Assembly: GCA_020025475.1 (NCBI GenBank)
Contig: JAHHSA010000003.1
Coordinates: 1 to 64,000, forward strand
Origin: Oscillibacter sp.
Lineage (GTDB): Bacteria > Bacillota > Clostridia > Oscillospirales > Oscillospiraceae
Reading direction: 5' to 3'
Length of the DNA stretch: 64,000 nt
This document shows, one piece after another, positions 17,100 through 25,393 of the stretch. Numbering within the stretch: position 1 is the stretch's first letter; each line of letters opens with the position of its first letter. The notes below the pieces were generated by a model. The model was not told the origin of the DNA, ran no database searches, and saw only the letters and a program-made list of their open reading frames with translations. The translations under genes were made by a program, and so were the position numbers.

Positions 17100-17126
17100 T
17101 GTGGCGGCAGCGCAGCTGCCGCCACA
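17100..17126 (-). terminator. Hairpin between ygeW and carbamate kinase
   Basis: A 12-bp perfect stem, TGTGGCGGCAGC / GCTGCCGCCACA, with a three-base loop. On the minus strand it is followed by GCACTTTTTACGAGG, so a U-tract lies directly ahead of the carbamate kinase ribosome site. Likely an attenuating terminator. Confidence 0.6.
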
Positions 17127-17188
17127 GAGCAATTCTGTTTTAAAAGCGCTGCACATAACAGCCTTTTTTCAAAATCTATGTACTTTTA

Positions 17189-17202
17189 AAAGGTACAGCC
17201 TC
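17189..17202. promoter_or_regulatory. Weak candidate operator, copy 3 (AAAGGTACAGCCTC)
   Basis: Shares the TTTTAAAAGGT half with the sites at 15939 and 16041 but the other half is poor. It sits between ygeW and carbamate kinase, upstream of the latter. Confidence 0.3.
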
Positions 17203-17212
17203 ACAAGTCCAA

Positions 17213-18406
17213 TTAGAACTTCTTGCGCTTGTCGTCCTCAGCGTCCATAGCCATCAAAGCAGCCACAGGATCCTTGACCTTACTCATCATGATCATTGCA
17301 GCGATGATGTAGGGCTTGTAGCTGGCCTCCTTGTACAGAGGATCGATATAACGATCGAACACGGAGTTGTCAACTTCGCCTTCCTTGCAGCTCAGGCCGG
17401 TGATGTCGGCGGGCAGGCAGTGCATGTACAAAGCCTTGCCGTCCTTGGTCAGCTTCATCATATCCTCGGAGCAAGTCCAGTCCTTGTGCTGCGCGTTCTG
17501 CTCCAATAGTTTCTTCTCCAGGGCGTCAATGCCGTCCTCGTCGCCAGCCTGGTACAGCTTGGTACGCTCTTCCATAGCAGCGAAGGGCGCCCAGGACTTG
17601 GGATAAACGATATCAGCATCCTTGAAAGCCTCTTCCATGGTGGTGACCTTCTTATAGGAGCCGCCGGTAGCTTCGGCGTTCTTCTTTGCGATCTCCTCAA
17701 CCTCCGGCATCACATCGTAGCCCTCGGGGTGTGCCAGTACGACGTCCATGCCAAAACGGGTCATCAGGCCGATAACGCCCTGGGGCACGGACAGAGGCTT
17801 GCCATAGGAGGGAGAATATGCCCAGGTCATAGCAATCTTCTTGCCCTTGAGATTCTCAACACCACCGAAATGGTGGATGATGTGCAGCATATCAGCCATG
17901 CACTGAGTGGGGTGATCCACGTCGCACTGCAGGTTGACCAGCGTGGGACGCTGCTCCAGGATGTCGTTCTGATAGCCCTCAGCAACAGCATCCATGAAGG
18001 TCTTCTGATACTTGTGGCCCTCGCCAATGAACATATCGTCACGGATACCGATGACGTCGGCCATGAAAGAAACCATGTTAGCGGTCTCACGGACGGTCTC
18101 GCCGTGTGCGATCTGACTCTTCTTCTCATCCAAGTCCTGAACGGTCAGGCCCAGCAGGTTGCAGGCGGAAGCGAAGGAGAAACGAGTACGGGTGGAGTTA
18201 TCACGGAAAATGGAAATGCCCAAGCCGGAATCAAAGATGCGGGTGGACTTGTTGCGCTCACGCAGATCGCGCAGAGCATCAGCCACAGTGAAAATGGCGT
18301 CCAGCTCCTCGTCGGTCTTGTCCCAGGTCCAATAGAAATCGTTCTTGTACATATTATTTATATGCAGCTTTTCCAGATGCTTTGCCAGCTCAACAGTCTT
18401 AGACAT
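17213..18406 (-). CDS. ygeW: Knotted carbamoyltransferase YgeW
   Basis: 397 residues from the ATG at 18404-18406 (AAGGAG nine bases upstream), almost the same as E. coli YgeW (396). Carbamoyl-phosphate loop DNSTRTRFSFASA, HPTQCMADMLHI in the middle and HCLPADI near the C terminus place it in the aspartate/ornithine carbamoyltransferase family. Features such as DLDEKKSQIAHGETVRETA and the extra-long C-terminal half match the YgeW branch rather than ornithine carbamoyltransferase. Its natural substrate is not established. The neighbours carbamate kinase and YgeY support a role in anaerobic purine/ureide breakdown. Confidence 0.87.
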   Translation of the reverse strand: MSKTVELAKHLEKLHINNMYKNDFYWTWDKTDEELDAIFTVADALRDLRERNKSTRIFDSGLGISIFRDNSTRTRFSFASACNLLGLTVQDLDEKKSQIAHGETVRETANMVSFMADVIGIRDDMFIGEGHKYQKTFMDAVAEGYQNDILEQRPTLVNLQCDVDHPTQCMADMLHIIHHFGGVENLKGKKIAMTWAYSPSYGKPLSVPQGVIGLMTRFGMDVVLAHPEGYDVMPEVEEIAKKNAEATGGSYKKVTTMEEAFKDADIVYPKSWAPFAAMEERTKLYQAGDEDGIDALEKKLLEQNAQHKDWTCSEDMMKLTKDGKALYMHCLPADITGLSCKEGEVDNSVFDRYIDPLYKEASYKPYIIAAMIMMSKVKDPVAALMAMDAEDDKRKKF

Positions 18407-18456
18407 AGTCAAATTCTCCTTAAAAATATGGAATAGTCTATCATGAAATGTCCGGG

Positions 18457-18479
18457 TCGGCGCGGCGCCCCCGCGCCGG
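18457..18479 (-). terminator. GC hairpin between ygeY and ygeW
   Basis: TCGGCGCGG and CCGCGCCGG form a very GC-rich stem in the 89-bp gap between the two genes. No U-tract follows, so it is more likely a processing or stability hairpin than a full terminator. Confidence 0.35.
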
Positions 18480-18495
18480 CCACAGCAGGTAACAA

Positions 18496-19908
18496 TTACT
18501 GAATCTCGTTATCGGTGAGAGACTGACGGAATTGTGTCACGTTGGTCTCCTTGTTCTCTTCCTTGTACAGGCCGGGAACAGCAGCGTACAGTGCGGCGCA
18601 GGTCACAAGATCCTGCTTCCAGGTGATCTCGTTGGGGGCGTGAGCCTGAGACTCGGCACCGGGGCCAAACCCAACACAGGGGATGCCATAGCGGCCCTGG
18701 ATGGAGACGCAGTTGGTGGAGAAAGTCCACTTATCCGTCAGAGGACGCCCCTCGCGCAGGTGCATGGCGTCCTTTGCCATGTCAGCATCAGCAACACCGA
18801 TGCGCTTGTCGCCCCACAGAGCGTGATGAGCGTCAACCAAGGCCTGAACATGGGCAGCGGTCTCCTTGTTAATCCAGGTGGGGAAGAAAGCCTCTGTCTC
18901 ATAAACCTCACCGGTCCAGGAGGGACGATCGTACATATACATGGAAACCTTGACGTCGTCGCCGTACTTCTTCACGCTGGGCAGCTGGCGGATTTCATCC
19001 AGGCAGGAATCCCAAGTCTCACCGGCGGTCATGCGGCGGTCGATGGAGATAGAGCAGCCATCAGCCACAGCGCAGCGGCTGGGAGACGTGTAAAAGATCT
19101 GAGAGGTGGTGCAGGTACCACGGCCCAGGAAGCGAGCGTCCTCGTAGTGCTCGGGGTTGAACTTGGGGTTGAGCATCTTGACCAGGCCCTTGATCTCGTC
19201 TGCATCGGAATCGCCGTTCTCGTTCAGTGCACGGACATCCTGCAGGATGTCTGCCATCTTATAGATAGCGTTGTCGCCGCGATCGGGAGCGGAGCCGTGG
19301 CAAGAGATGCCCTTGACGTCCACACGGATCTCCATACGGCCGCGGTGGCCTCGATAGATACCGCCGTCGGTGGGCTCGGTGGAGATGACGAACTCAATCT
19401 TCTTCTGAGCCTCTTCCTTATTGGCAAAATACTTGTTGACGATGTACTGCCAGCACATACCGTCGCAGTCCTCTTCCTGGACGGAGCCGACAACCATGAT
19501 TTTGTAGCCAGCGGGGATCAGTCCCAGATCCTTCATGATCTTGGCGCCGTACACTGCGGAAGCCATACCGCCCTCCTGATCAGAACCGCCGCGGCCATAG
19601 ATGATCTCCTCGGTCTCGTAGCCCTTGTAGGGATCAGCTTCCCAGTTATGGATGTTGCCAATTCCAACGGTATCGATGTGGGAATCGATGGCAATAATCT
19701 TGTCGCCATCGCCCATCCAGCCGATGACGTTGCCCAAGCCATCAATTTCCACCTTGTCGTAGCCAAGTTTCTCCATCTCCGCCTTGATGCACATGACAAC
19801 TTCCTTCTCCTCGCAGCTCTCGCTGGGATGAGAAATCATGTCACGCAGGAATCGGCTCATGTCAGCCTTGTAACCCTGGGCTGCTGCCTTGATTGCTTCA
19901 AAATCCAT
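18496..19908 (-). CDS. ygeY: YgeY-type M20 hydrolase linked to purine/selenium metabolism
   Basis: 470 residues. M20 metallohydrolase with the expected zinc ligands: IDSHIDTVG (His/Asp), YGRGGSDQEGG (bridging Asp), VGSVQEEDCDG (catalytic and ligand Glu), STEPTDG and a late His in SQAHAPNEIT. The dimerisation insert starts near GHRGRMEIRVDVKG. Close in kind to E. coli YgeY and unlike ordinary dipeptidases in its N- and C-terminal segments. Probably removes an amide or carbamoyl group from a purine-derived intermediate, but the substrate is unproved. A GGAGGGTGCGTT stretch precedes the ATG. Confidence 0.85.
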   Translation of the reverse strand: MDFEAIKAAAQGYKADMSRFLRDMISHPSESCEEKEVVMCIKAEMEKLGYDKVEIDGLGNVIGWMGDGDKIIAIDSHIDTVGIGNIHNWEADPYKGYETEEIIYGRGGSDQEGGMASAVYGAKIMKDLGLIPAGYKIMVVGSVQEEDCDGMCWQYIVNKYFANKEEAQKKIEFVISTEPTDGGIYRGHRGRMEIRVDVKGISCHGSAPDRGDNAIYKMADILQDVRALNENGDSDADEIKGLVKMLNPKFNPEHYEDARFLGRGTCTTSQIFYTSPSRCAVADGCSISIDRRMTAGETWDSCLDEIRQLPSVKKYGDDVKVSMYMYDRPSWTGEVYETEAFFPTWINKETAAHVQALVDAHHALWGDKRIGVADADMAKDAMHLREGRPLTDKWTFSTNCVSIQGRYGIPCVGFGPGAESQAHAPNEITWKQDLVTCAALYAAVPGLYKEENKETNVTQFRQSLTDNEIQ

Positions 19909-19947
19909 AACGCACCCTCCACAATAATGATAAATTCAGCCTTTCAA

Positions 19948-19961
19948 ATCGGTTGACCTTT
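19948..19961. promoter_or_regulatory. Candidate operator, copy 4 (ATCGGTTGACCTTT)
   Basis: Shares GGTTGACCTTT with copy 1. It lies in the divergent region between ygeY and the YheO-like regulator and covers a -35 box of the regulator's possible promoter, so it could serve both autoregulation and ygeY control. Confidence 0.5.
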
Positions 19962-19981
19962 GTTCGTTCTGTCTCTATCAT
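19953..19981 (+). promoter_or_regulatory. Possible distal promoter of the YheO-like regulator
   Basis: TTGACC (19953-19958) and TATCAT (19976-19981) with a 17-base spacer. The -35 box is inside the candidate operator at 19948-19961. Confidence 0.45.
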
Positions 19982-20044
19982 AGCATAAACTTTTTAGATG
20001 TCAAACAAAAAATTTGTAAACCAAAAAAATTTTTGAAATTTCCC

Positions 20045-20072
20045 TTGATTTCCACAAATTCTATGGTATGAT
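20045..20072 (+). promoter_or_regulatory. Proximal promoter of the YheO-like regulator
   Basis: TTGATT (20045-20050) and TATGAT (20067-20072), 16-base spacer. The expected start site near 20079 would leave the ATG at 20082 with no leader, which argues for a downstream translation start. Confidence 0.5.
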
Positions 20073-20081
20073 ATTTTAGGA

Positions 20082-20783
20082 ATGTTAGATACTGGAAATA
20101 TTATTTTGCAGATAAGATGTATCAAAGGAGGATTTGCTACGGAAAGTATTAAGTTGGATATGCTTCGGCAGGTCGCCGAAGGAATTGCAGCTCAATTTGG
20201 AAGCGGCTGTGAAGTCGTTGTTCACGATTTGAGCCGTCACCCGGATCACACCATTGCTGTGATTGTCAACGGCCATGTCTCCGGACGTAAGGTTGGAGAC
20301 GGTGCGTCCACAGTTGTCATCGAACAGCTTAAGACCCACGACCCCGATCCCACAGACCACCTATGTTATCTCACCAAGACCCCCGATGGAAAGATTTTAA
20401 AGTCCTCCACAATGTACATCCGCAATTCCAAGGGCAAAGTGGACGCCATTCTCTCCATCAACTTCGATATCTCCCGGCTGTTGATCGTGGAGAACGCCCT
20501 CCATGAGCTGACCTCTACTCAGCAGGCCGCCCAGGAGGCCGAGCCGGAGAAAATCGTGAAAATCAACGATTTGCTGGACGACCTGATTCAGCAGTCTGTG
20601 GCCATGGTGGGCAAGCCCGTGGCCCTGATGACAAAGGACGATAAGGTGAACGCCATTCACTTCCTGAATCAGAACGGTGCCTTCCTGGTCACCAAGTCCG
20701 GTGATAAGATCGCCAAACACTTCGGCATCTCAAAATATACCCTCTACTCCTATATTGACGCGAAAAAGGACGAAGGTAAGTAA
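20082..20783 (+). CDS. YheO-like PAS/HTH transcriptional regulator
   Basis: Up to 233 residues. The N-terminal PAS-like YheO domain reads GSGCEVVVHDLSRHPDHTIA ... LTKTPDGKILKSSTMYIRN, and the C-terminal HTH domain ends in NQNGAFLVTKSGDKIAKHFG then ISKYTLYSYID. Such regulators often sit beside diaminopropionate or purine catabolic genes. The start is uncertain: the ATG at 20082 has no good ribosome site, while a strong AAAGGAGG at 20124-20131 lies inside the frame with only ACG (20139), ATT (20148) and TTG (20154) before the next ATG at 20160. The protein most likely begins near TESIKLDMLRQ. It is divergent from ygeY and probably controls the block. Confidence 0.82.
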   Translation: MLDTGNIILQIRCIKGGFATESIKLDMLRQVAEGIAAQFGSGCEVVVHDLSRHPDHTIAVIVNGHVSGRKVGDGASTVVIEQLKTHDPDPTDHLCYLTKTPDGKILKSSTMYIRNSKGKVDAILSINFDISRLLIVENALHELTSTQQAAQEAEPEKIVKINDLLDDLIQQSVAMVGKPVALMTKDDKVNAIHFLNQNGAFLVTKSGDKIAKHFGISKYTLYSYIDAKKDEGK

Positions 20784-20809
20784 GCCTCGTCTATCATCTT
20801 GCAGAGCGC

Positions 20810-20853
20810 AGACAGCGAGGCGGTGTGACTGGAGTCACACCGCCTCGCTGTCT
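20810..20853 (+). terminator. Terminator of the regulator gene
   Basis: A very long perfect hairpin (21 paired bases each side around a GG centre), beginning AGACAGCGAGG and ending CCTCGCTGTCT, followed by TAGTCATTCTG. It separates the regulator from convergent folD. Confidence 0.7.
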
Positions 20854-20912
20854 TAGTCATTCTGCCTGCTTTTCAAAAGGCAGGTATTGTATGGTATCGG
20901 CCTTTTGTTGTT

Positions 20913-21758
20913 TTATTTCAAATTCTGATGAAGCTTGGCTGCGGTCAGCAGATTCTGCATCAACATAGCCCGGGTCATGGGCCCCACACCGCCGGGAACC
21001 GGGGTGATGTAGGAAGCTTTAGACTCCACAGCTGCAAAATCCACATCGCCGCAGAGCTTGCCGCTCTCGTTGCGGTTCATCGCCACATCCATCACCACCG
21101 CACCATCCTTGACCATGTCAGCCGTGACGAAGTTGGTCTTTCCCACAGCAGAGACCAGAATATCCGCCTGGCAGGTGTAGGAAGCCAGTTCCTCCGTTTT
21201 GGAATGGCAAATGGTCACGGTGCCGTTTGCCTGTGTCAGCAGCATGGCCATGGGCTTACCCACGATGTTGCTGCGTCCCAGCACCACACACCGCTTGCCA
21301 GAGACGGGGATGTGATACTCCCGCAGCATCTCCATGACGCCTGCGGGCGTACAGGGCAGGAACATGGGCTCACCAATGGAAAGCAAACCCACATTCACCG
21401 GGTGGAAGCAATCCACATCCTTCTCCGGAGCAATGGCCCGGATGATCTCCTTTTCGTCCAGATGCCGGGGCAGGGGCAGCTGCACCAGGATGCCGTCCAC
21501 TTCCGGGTCCTGATTCAGCTGGTGAACCAGATCCAGCAGCTCCTGCCGGGTGGTCTCCTCAGGCAGCTTGTGGCCGAAGCTGCGGATTCCGCACTCGGCG
21601 CAGTCCTTTTCTTTTCCATTTACGTAAACCTTGGAGGCAGGGTCCTCCCCCACCAGTACCACAGCCAGGCCGGGTCTGCGGGGCAGTACTGCGACCTCCG
21701 CCGCCACACGGGCCTTCACCTTTGCCGCCAGCGCTTTTCCGTCAATTTTGATTGCCAT
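20913..21758 (-). CDS. folD: Bifunctional methylenetetrahydrofolate dehydrogenase/cyclohydrolase FolD
   Basis: 281 residues from the ATG at 21756-21758, chosen because GGAGG directly abuts the earlier ATG but is six bases from this one. The catalytic region has Lys in YVNGKEKDCAECGI, the substrate loop DGILVQLPLPRHL, the NADP Rossmann motif VVLGRSNIVGKPMA and the late signature PVPGGVGPMTRAML. Interconverts methylene-, methenyl- and formyl-tetrahydrofolate for purine and one-carbon metabolism. The start overlaps the end of lgt by 17 bases, so the two are coupled. Confidence 0.93.
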   Translation of the reverse strand: MAIKIDGKALAAKVKARVAAEVAVLPRRPGLAVVLVGEDPASKVYVNGKEKDCAECGIRSFGHKLPEETTRQELLDLVHQLNQDPEVDGILVQLPLPRHLDEKEIIRAIAPEKDVDCFHPVNVGLLSIGEPMFLPCTPAGVMEMLREYHIPVSGKRCVVLGRSNIVGKPMAMLLTQANGTVTICHSKTEELASYTCQADILVSAVGKTNFVTADMVKDGAVVMDVAMNRNESGKLCGDVDFAAVESKASYITPVPGGVGPMTRAMLMQNLLTAAKLHQNLK

Positions 21759-22674
21759 GTTCATCCTCCTGTTTCTCGATCTCCGCAGAAGTGACCGCAG
21801 CTGTCCGATTTACCAGCAGATCGCTTCCGTCCCGTTTCTTAATCCCCAATTCATAGATGAGAGCGGCGGCAGAAACCACCACCATCACCACACTCAACGC
21901 CTGAGAGACCCGGATGGGCTGACCCAGGAAGGTCCAGTCAAAGAGATACAGGCTGTCGGTCCGCAGTCCCTCCACCCAGGTGCGGCCGATGCCGTACCAG
22001 AGAAAGTAGAACCAGGTATTCTCTCCGTCAAACTTTCGATACTTGCTTACCACAAACAGCAACAGCAGCACACCCACCAAATTCCAGAGGCTCTCATAGA
22101 GGAAGGTCGGATGCACCTCGATAAACTCTGTGGTGCTGGTCCAGAGACGCATTCGCCAGGGCAGGTCCGTGGGGCCGCCGAAGGCCTCCCGGTTGATGAA
22201 GTTTGCCCAACGGCCGATGCACTGGCCCAGCATCAGGCCCATCACCGTCAAATCGGTCATGGCGGCAAATTTCAGCTTCTTGTGCCGGGTGAACAGGAAA
22301 GCCACCAGCGCACCGGCGATCACCGCTCCGTAGATGGCAATACCGCCGTCCCAGATGGCAACCATTTTTCCCCAGTCCAAACTGCCGTCCGCATTGCGGA
22401 AGCGGTCCAGGTAGAACAGCACATAGTATACCCGGGCACCTACGATGCAGGTCGGAACCGCCCAGAGCACCATATCCAGCACATTGTCCTCTGTCAGACC
22501 GAACTTACGGGACTGTTTCATACACAGCAGCAGGCCCATCAGCATAGCAAACGCCAGGATGATGCCATACCAGTAGATCCCGTGGCCGATGTGGATGGCG
22601 ACAGGGTCCGGATTAAACTCCCAATCGCCAAGCAGGCCGGGAAAACTGATGGGCATATTTTTCATAACTGTCAA
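21742..22674 (-). CDS. lgt: Prolipoprotein diacylglyceryl transferase Lgt
   Basis: 310 residues, seven membrane helices expected. The active-site helix HGIYWYGIILAFAM and the Lgt signature GRWANFINREAFGGPT are both present, as is VHPTFLYESLWN. Transfers diacylglycerol to the lipobox cysteine of prolipoproteins; its clients in this window include the BMP protein and the DUF4097 lipoprotein. The start is either TTG at 22674 (AAGGAAG at proper distance) or ATG at 22665 (too far from a ribosome site); the TTG fits better. Confidence 0.92.
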   Translation of the reverse strand: MTVMKNMPISFPGLLGDWEFNPDPVAIHIGHGIYWYGIILAFAMLMGLLLCMKQSRKFGLTEDNVLDMVLWAVPTCIVGARVYYVLFYLDRFRNADGSLDWGKMVAIWDGGIAIYGAVIAGALVAFLFTRHKKLKFAAMTDLTVMGLMLGQCIGRWANFINREAFGGPTDLPWRMRLWTSTTEFIEVHPTFLYESLWNLVGVLLLLFVVSKYRKFDGENTWFYFLWYGIGRTWVEGLRTDSLYLFDWTFLGQPIRVSQALSVVMVVVSAAALIYELGIKKRDGSDLLVNRTAAVTSAEIEKQEDEHGNQN

Positions 22675-22704
22675 AACAGGATTCTTCCTTTCTAAAAGCA
22701 GCGA

Positions 22705-23970
22705 TTATTTGGGCACAATCTCAGAGAGAACCATGCGGTTTTCCACGATATTGTCTTTCAGGAACCGGAGCACATCCTCCTTGGTGATACTGTCATACAT
22801 CTGGGGGAAGCGCAGCGGATCATAGCCGTGAAAATAGCCCTCGGTGAGGCACACGGCGATGTTTTCAAAGGAGTTCAGGCCCCGTAGATTGGCGCCGATG
22901 GAAGCCCGCCGGGTCCGCTCGTAGAAGGCGGTATCCACACCCTCCCGCACCAGACGCTCTGCCTCCCCGACGATTTCCGCCGCCACCCGCTGAGGCTCCT
23001 TGCACTCGCCGCCGGCGTAGAGGTAAGCGATACCCGGCATCATTTCATAAGTGCCGCCGAAGCTGGTGTTGATGATCCCCTCGTCATAGAGCCGCAGATA
23101 CAGGGGACTGGACTCGCCCAGCAGAATGTCACAGGCCAGATCTCCTACCAGATTCATCCGCAGGTACTCCTCTCCATCCGGGACAGGCTGGCACTTAAAT
23201 CCTGCCAGGAACTGAGGGCAGGAAACCTCCATGGCCAGCTTGGTCTTCCGCTGGGCCACCTCCATGGGCTCGGTACCGTAATCTCTGGGGATCACCGGAC
23301 CGCTCTCCCGGGGCAGTACCTCCCTGGCCAGGTCAAAGACATGGATCGGGTCCACGTTTCCCACCACCGTCAGCATCATGTTGGCAGGGGTGTAAAAGGC
23401 CTTGTGGCATTGATAGAGGGTGTCCGCTGTAATATGGGAGATGGACTCCACAGTGCCTGCAATGGGAATACGGGCGGTGGTTCCGCTGTAAAGAGCCTTC
23501 ATCATGCGGACGTAGATCTGCCAGTCAGGGTTGTCCTCAATCATGCGGATCTCCTGACCGATGATGCCCTGCTCCTTGGCCACACTCTCCTCTGTGAAGT
23601 AAGGGACGGAAACAAAGGAGAGCAGAATCTTCAGATTCTCCTCAAAGTGATCCGTAGAATCAAAATAGTAGCCGGTCATGGCATTTGAAGTAAAGGCATT
23701 CGGCTCCGCGCCGTTCTTTGCAAGTTTCTGAAGGGCATTGCCCTCCTTGGTATCAAACATCTTGTGCTCCAGATAGTGGGCAATGCCCGCTGGCGTATCC
23801 AGCCACTTGCCATTCAGGCAGAACCGGGTATCCATGCCGCCGTAGCGGGTGGAGAAAAAGGCATATTTCTTGGCGTGGGACGGTCTGAGCACCACCTTGA
23901 CCAGAAGGCCGTTTGGCAGGACCTCCTGATAGACCGACTCACCAATGCGCTCATAATAGGACTGATTCAT
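22705..23970 (-). CDS. yfmH: M16 peptidase-like protein YfmH (catalytic-type partner)
   Basis: 421 residues. The inverted zinc motif HYLEH (His65-Glu68-His69) and the later EQGIIGQEIRMIEDNP segment are intact, so it can be an active M16 metallopeptidase. It overlaps the start-side partner yfmF by four bases, and the pair resembles the alpha/beta arrangement of processing peptidases. In Bacillus relatives YfmH/YfmF have been linked to elongation factor P modification; whether that holds here is inference. Confidence 0.85.
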   Translation of the reverse strand: MNQSYYERIGESVYQEVLPNGLLVKVVLRPSHAKKYAFFSTRYGGMDTRFCLNGKWLDTPAGIAHYLEHKMFDTKEGNALQKLAKNGAEPNAFTSNAMTGYYFDSTDHFEENLKILLSFVSVPYFTEESVAKEQGIIGQEIRMIEDNPDWQIYVRMMKALYSGTTARIPIAGTVESISHITADTLYQCHKAFYTPANMMLTVVGNVDPIHVFDLAREVLPRESGPVIPRDYGTEPMEVAQRKTKLAMEVSCPQFLAGFKCQPVPDGEEYLRMNLVGDLACDILLGESSPLYLRLYDEGIINTSFGGTYEMMPGIAYLYAGGECKEPQRVAAEIVGEAERLVREGVDTAFYERTRRASIGANLRGLNSFENIAVCLTEGYFHGYDPLRFPQMYDSITKEDVLRFLKDNIVENRMVLSEIVPK

Positions 23971-25235
23971 TCTGCCGTCTCCTTTCCCCGCAGGAAGTAC
24001 ACCGTATCCAGAGAGACCGTCTTCATGGCGTCAAAAATGCGGTCTGCGGTGATGGTGCGGACCTTTTCTGCCAGCACCTCCGGAGTCTCCGTCTGGCCGG
24101 TGGCCGCCTGTCCCAGGTAGAAGTTTTCCAGCCTGCCCTGGGAATCTTCCATAGAGGCGTATGCGTTGAGCAGCGTACTCCTGGCGCCCTCCAGCTCCCA
24201 GTCCTCCAGCTCGCCATTCTGAACGGCCTTCAGCTGGGCCATGATCTCGTCGTAGGCTCTCTGGAAGTTATGAAACTCAATGCCGGAGGACACGGTGATA
24301 AGGCCCTTCTGCCGGTGGAAGAGGGAAGACGCAAAGTAGCACAGTGACAGCTTTTCCCGCACGTTCAGGAAAAGTTTGGAGTTGCTGCTGCCGCCGAAGA
24401 GGGTGTTGCCCATCAGCAGAGCGGTGGTATCATCGCTGCCGCAGGTAAAGCCCATGCCAAGCTTGCCCTGGGTCACGTCCTTTACCTCAGTCACATGGCG
24501 AACCTGGGCAGGCGCTTTGTGGCGGCGGGTCAGGGCCACGTCCCGGATATTCTCACGTGGCAGCGTGGAGAAGGCTGCCCGAAGGGCATTTTCCACCCGC
24601 TCCTGGCTGGCGCTGCCGCTGTAGAAAAGCTCCAGTCGGGAGGTGGCAATCAGATCGGTGTAGAGGGTGTAGAGCTTCTTGGGCTGGATCTTTTCAGCAC
24701 TCTCTTCATCGCCAAGGCGGCTGATTCCGTAGGGCTCCCCGGCGCACATCTCTTGCAGCAGGCGTCCGTCGGCATAGTCCCGTTTGTCATTGATGATGCT
24801 GCGGATGGCATCAATCAGATTGGTTTTCTCACTGTCAAAATAGGCATTCACGAACCGGCCCCGCTGAGTAACAGGATCACAGATCAATTCACCCAGCAGC
24901 TCTGCCACCGGTTCCAGCAGCTTTTCACCGGCGGGGGCAAAGCTGTCGTCAATGAGGCTGGCCACAAAGCCCAGGCACTGATTCTCTCCCTTTTTCCGGA
25001 CTGTGCAGTCAATGCGGGCACCATAGAGCTGATCCAGGCAAGCCGACATGGAGGCAAGGTCCGGGCAGGATACAGTGCCGCGACGCAGGACAGCAGGCAG
25101 CAGCGCCAGTGCGGAGGCACTGTCCTGTCGGATTGGCGTCACAAACTGTGCGGAAAGCAGGCTGGTTTTAAACTTGCAGGCCGGCAGATAGGTGAGATAC
25201 ACACCATCCGTCAGCCGTTTTCTGGTCACTTCCAC
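23967..25235 (-). CDS. yfmF: M16 peptidase-like protein YfmF (non-catalytic partner)
   Basis: 422 residues starting at a GTG with AAGGAG eight bases upstream. It has the M16 fold (LPAVLRRGTVSCPDLASMSACLDQLYGA, FGGSSNSKLFLNVREKLSLCYFASS) but no HxxEH motif where YfmH has it, so it is the structural half of a heterodimer. The C-terminal FGGSSNSKLFLNVREKLS part resembles the glycine/arginine substrate-binding region of the inactive subunit in mitochondrial-type processing peptidases. Confidence 0.83.
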   Translation of the reverse strand: MEVTRKRLTDGVYLTYLPACKFKTSLLSAQFVTPIRQDSASALALLPAVLRRGTVSCPDLASMSACLDQLYGARIDCTVRKKGENQCLGFVASLIDDSFAPAGEKLLEPVAELLGELICDPVTQRGRFVNAYFDSEKTNLIDAIRSIINDKRDYADGRLLQEMCAGEPYGISRLGDEESAEKIQPKKLYTLYTDLIATSRLELFYSGSASQERVENALRAAFSTLPRENIRDVALTRRHKAPAQVRHVTEVKDVTQGKLGMGFTCGSDDTTALLMGNTLFGGSSNSKLFLNVREKLSLCYFASSLFHRQKGLITVSSGIEFHNFQRAYDEIMAQLKAVQNGELEDWELEGARSTLLNAYASMEDSQGRLENFYLGQAATGQTETPEVLAEKVRTITADRIFDAMKTVSLDTVYFLRGKETAE

Positions 25236-25342
25236 GGTATCACTCCTTATAACTAGGATGATCCTTCCTACCTTTAACCATAGAAAGGTATAACTTTATG
25301 CAAAATAGTATAGCCTATTCTCCCCGTATCCGCAAGATAAAA

Positions 25343-25374
25343 ACATCCGCCGTGCAGAATTACACAGCGGATGT
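25343..25374 (-). terminator. Terminator of the dipeptidase gene
   Basis: ACATCCGC / GCGGATGT stem with a 16-base loop. On the minus strand it is followed by TTTTTATC, a good U-tract. Confidence 0.65.
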
Positions 25375-25393
25375 TTTGTGTGGATTCAACCGA

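Noticed and set aside
17213..18406. Ornithine carbamoyltransferase (ArcB) of the arginine deiminase pathway
   Set aside because: No arginine deiminase gene is present and the length and insertions fit YgeW.
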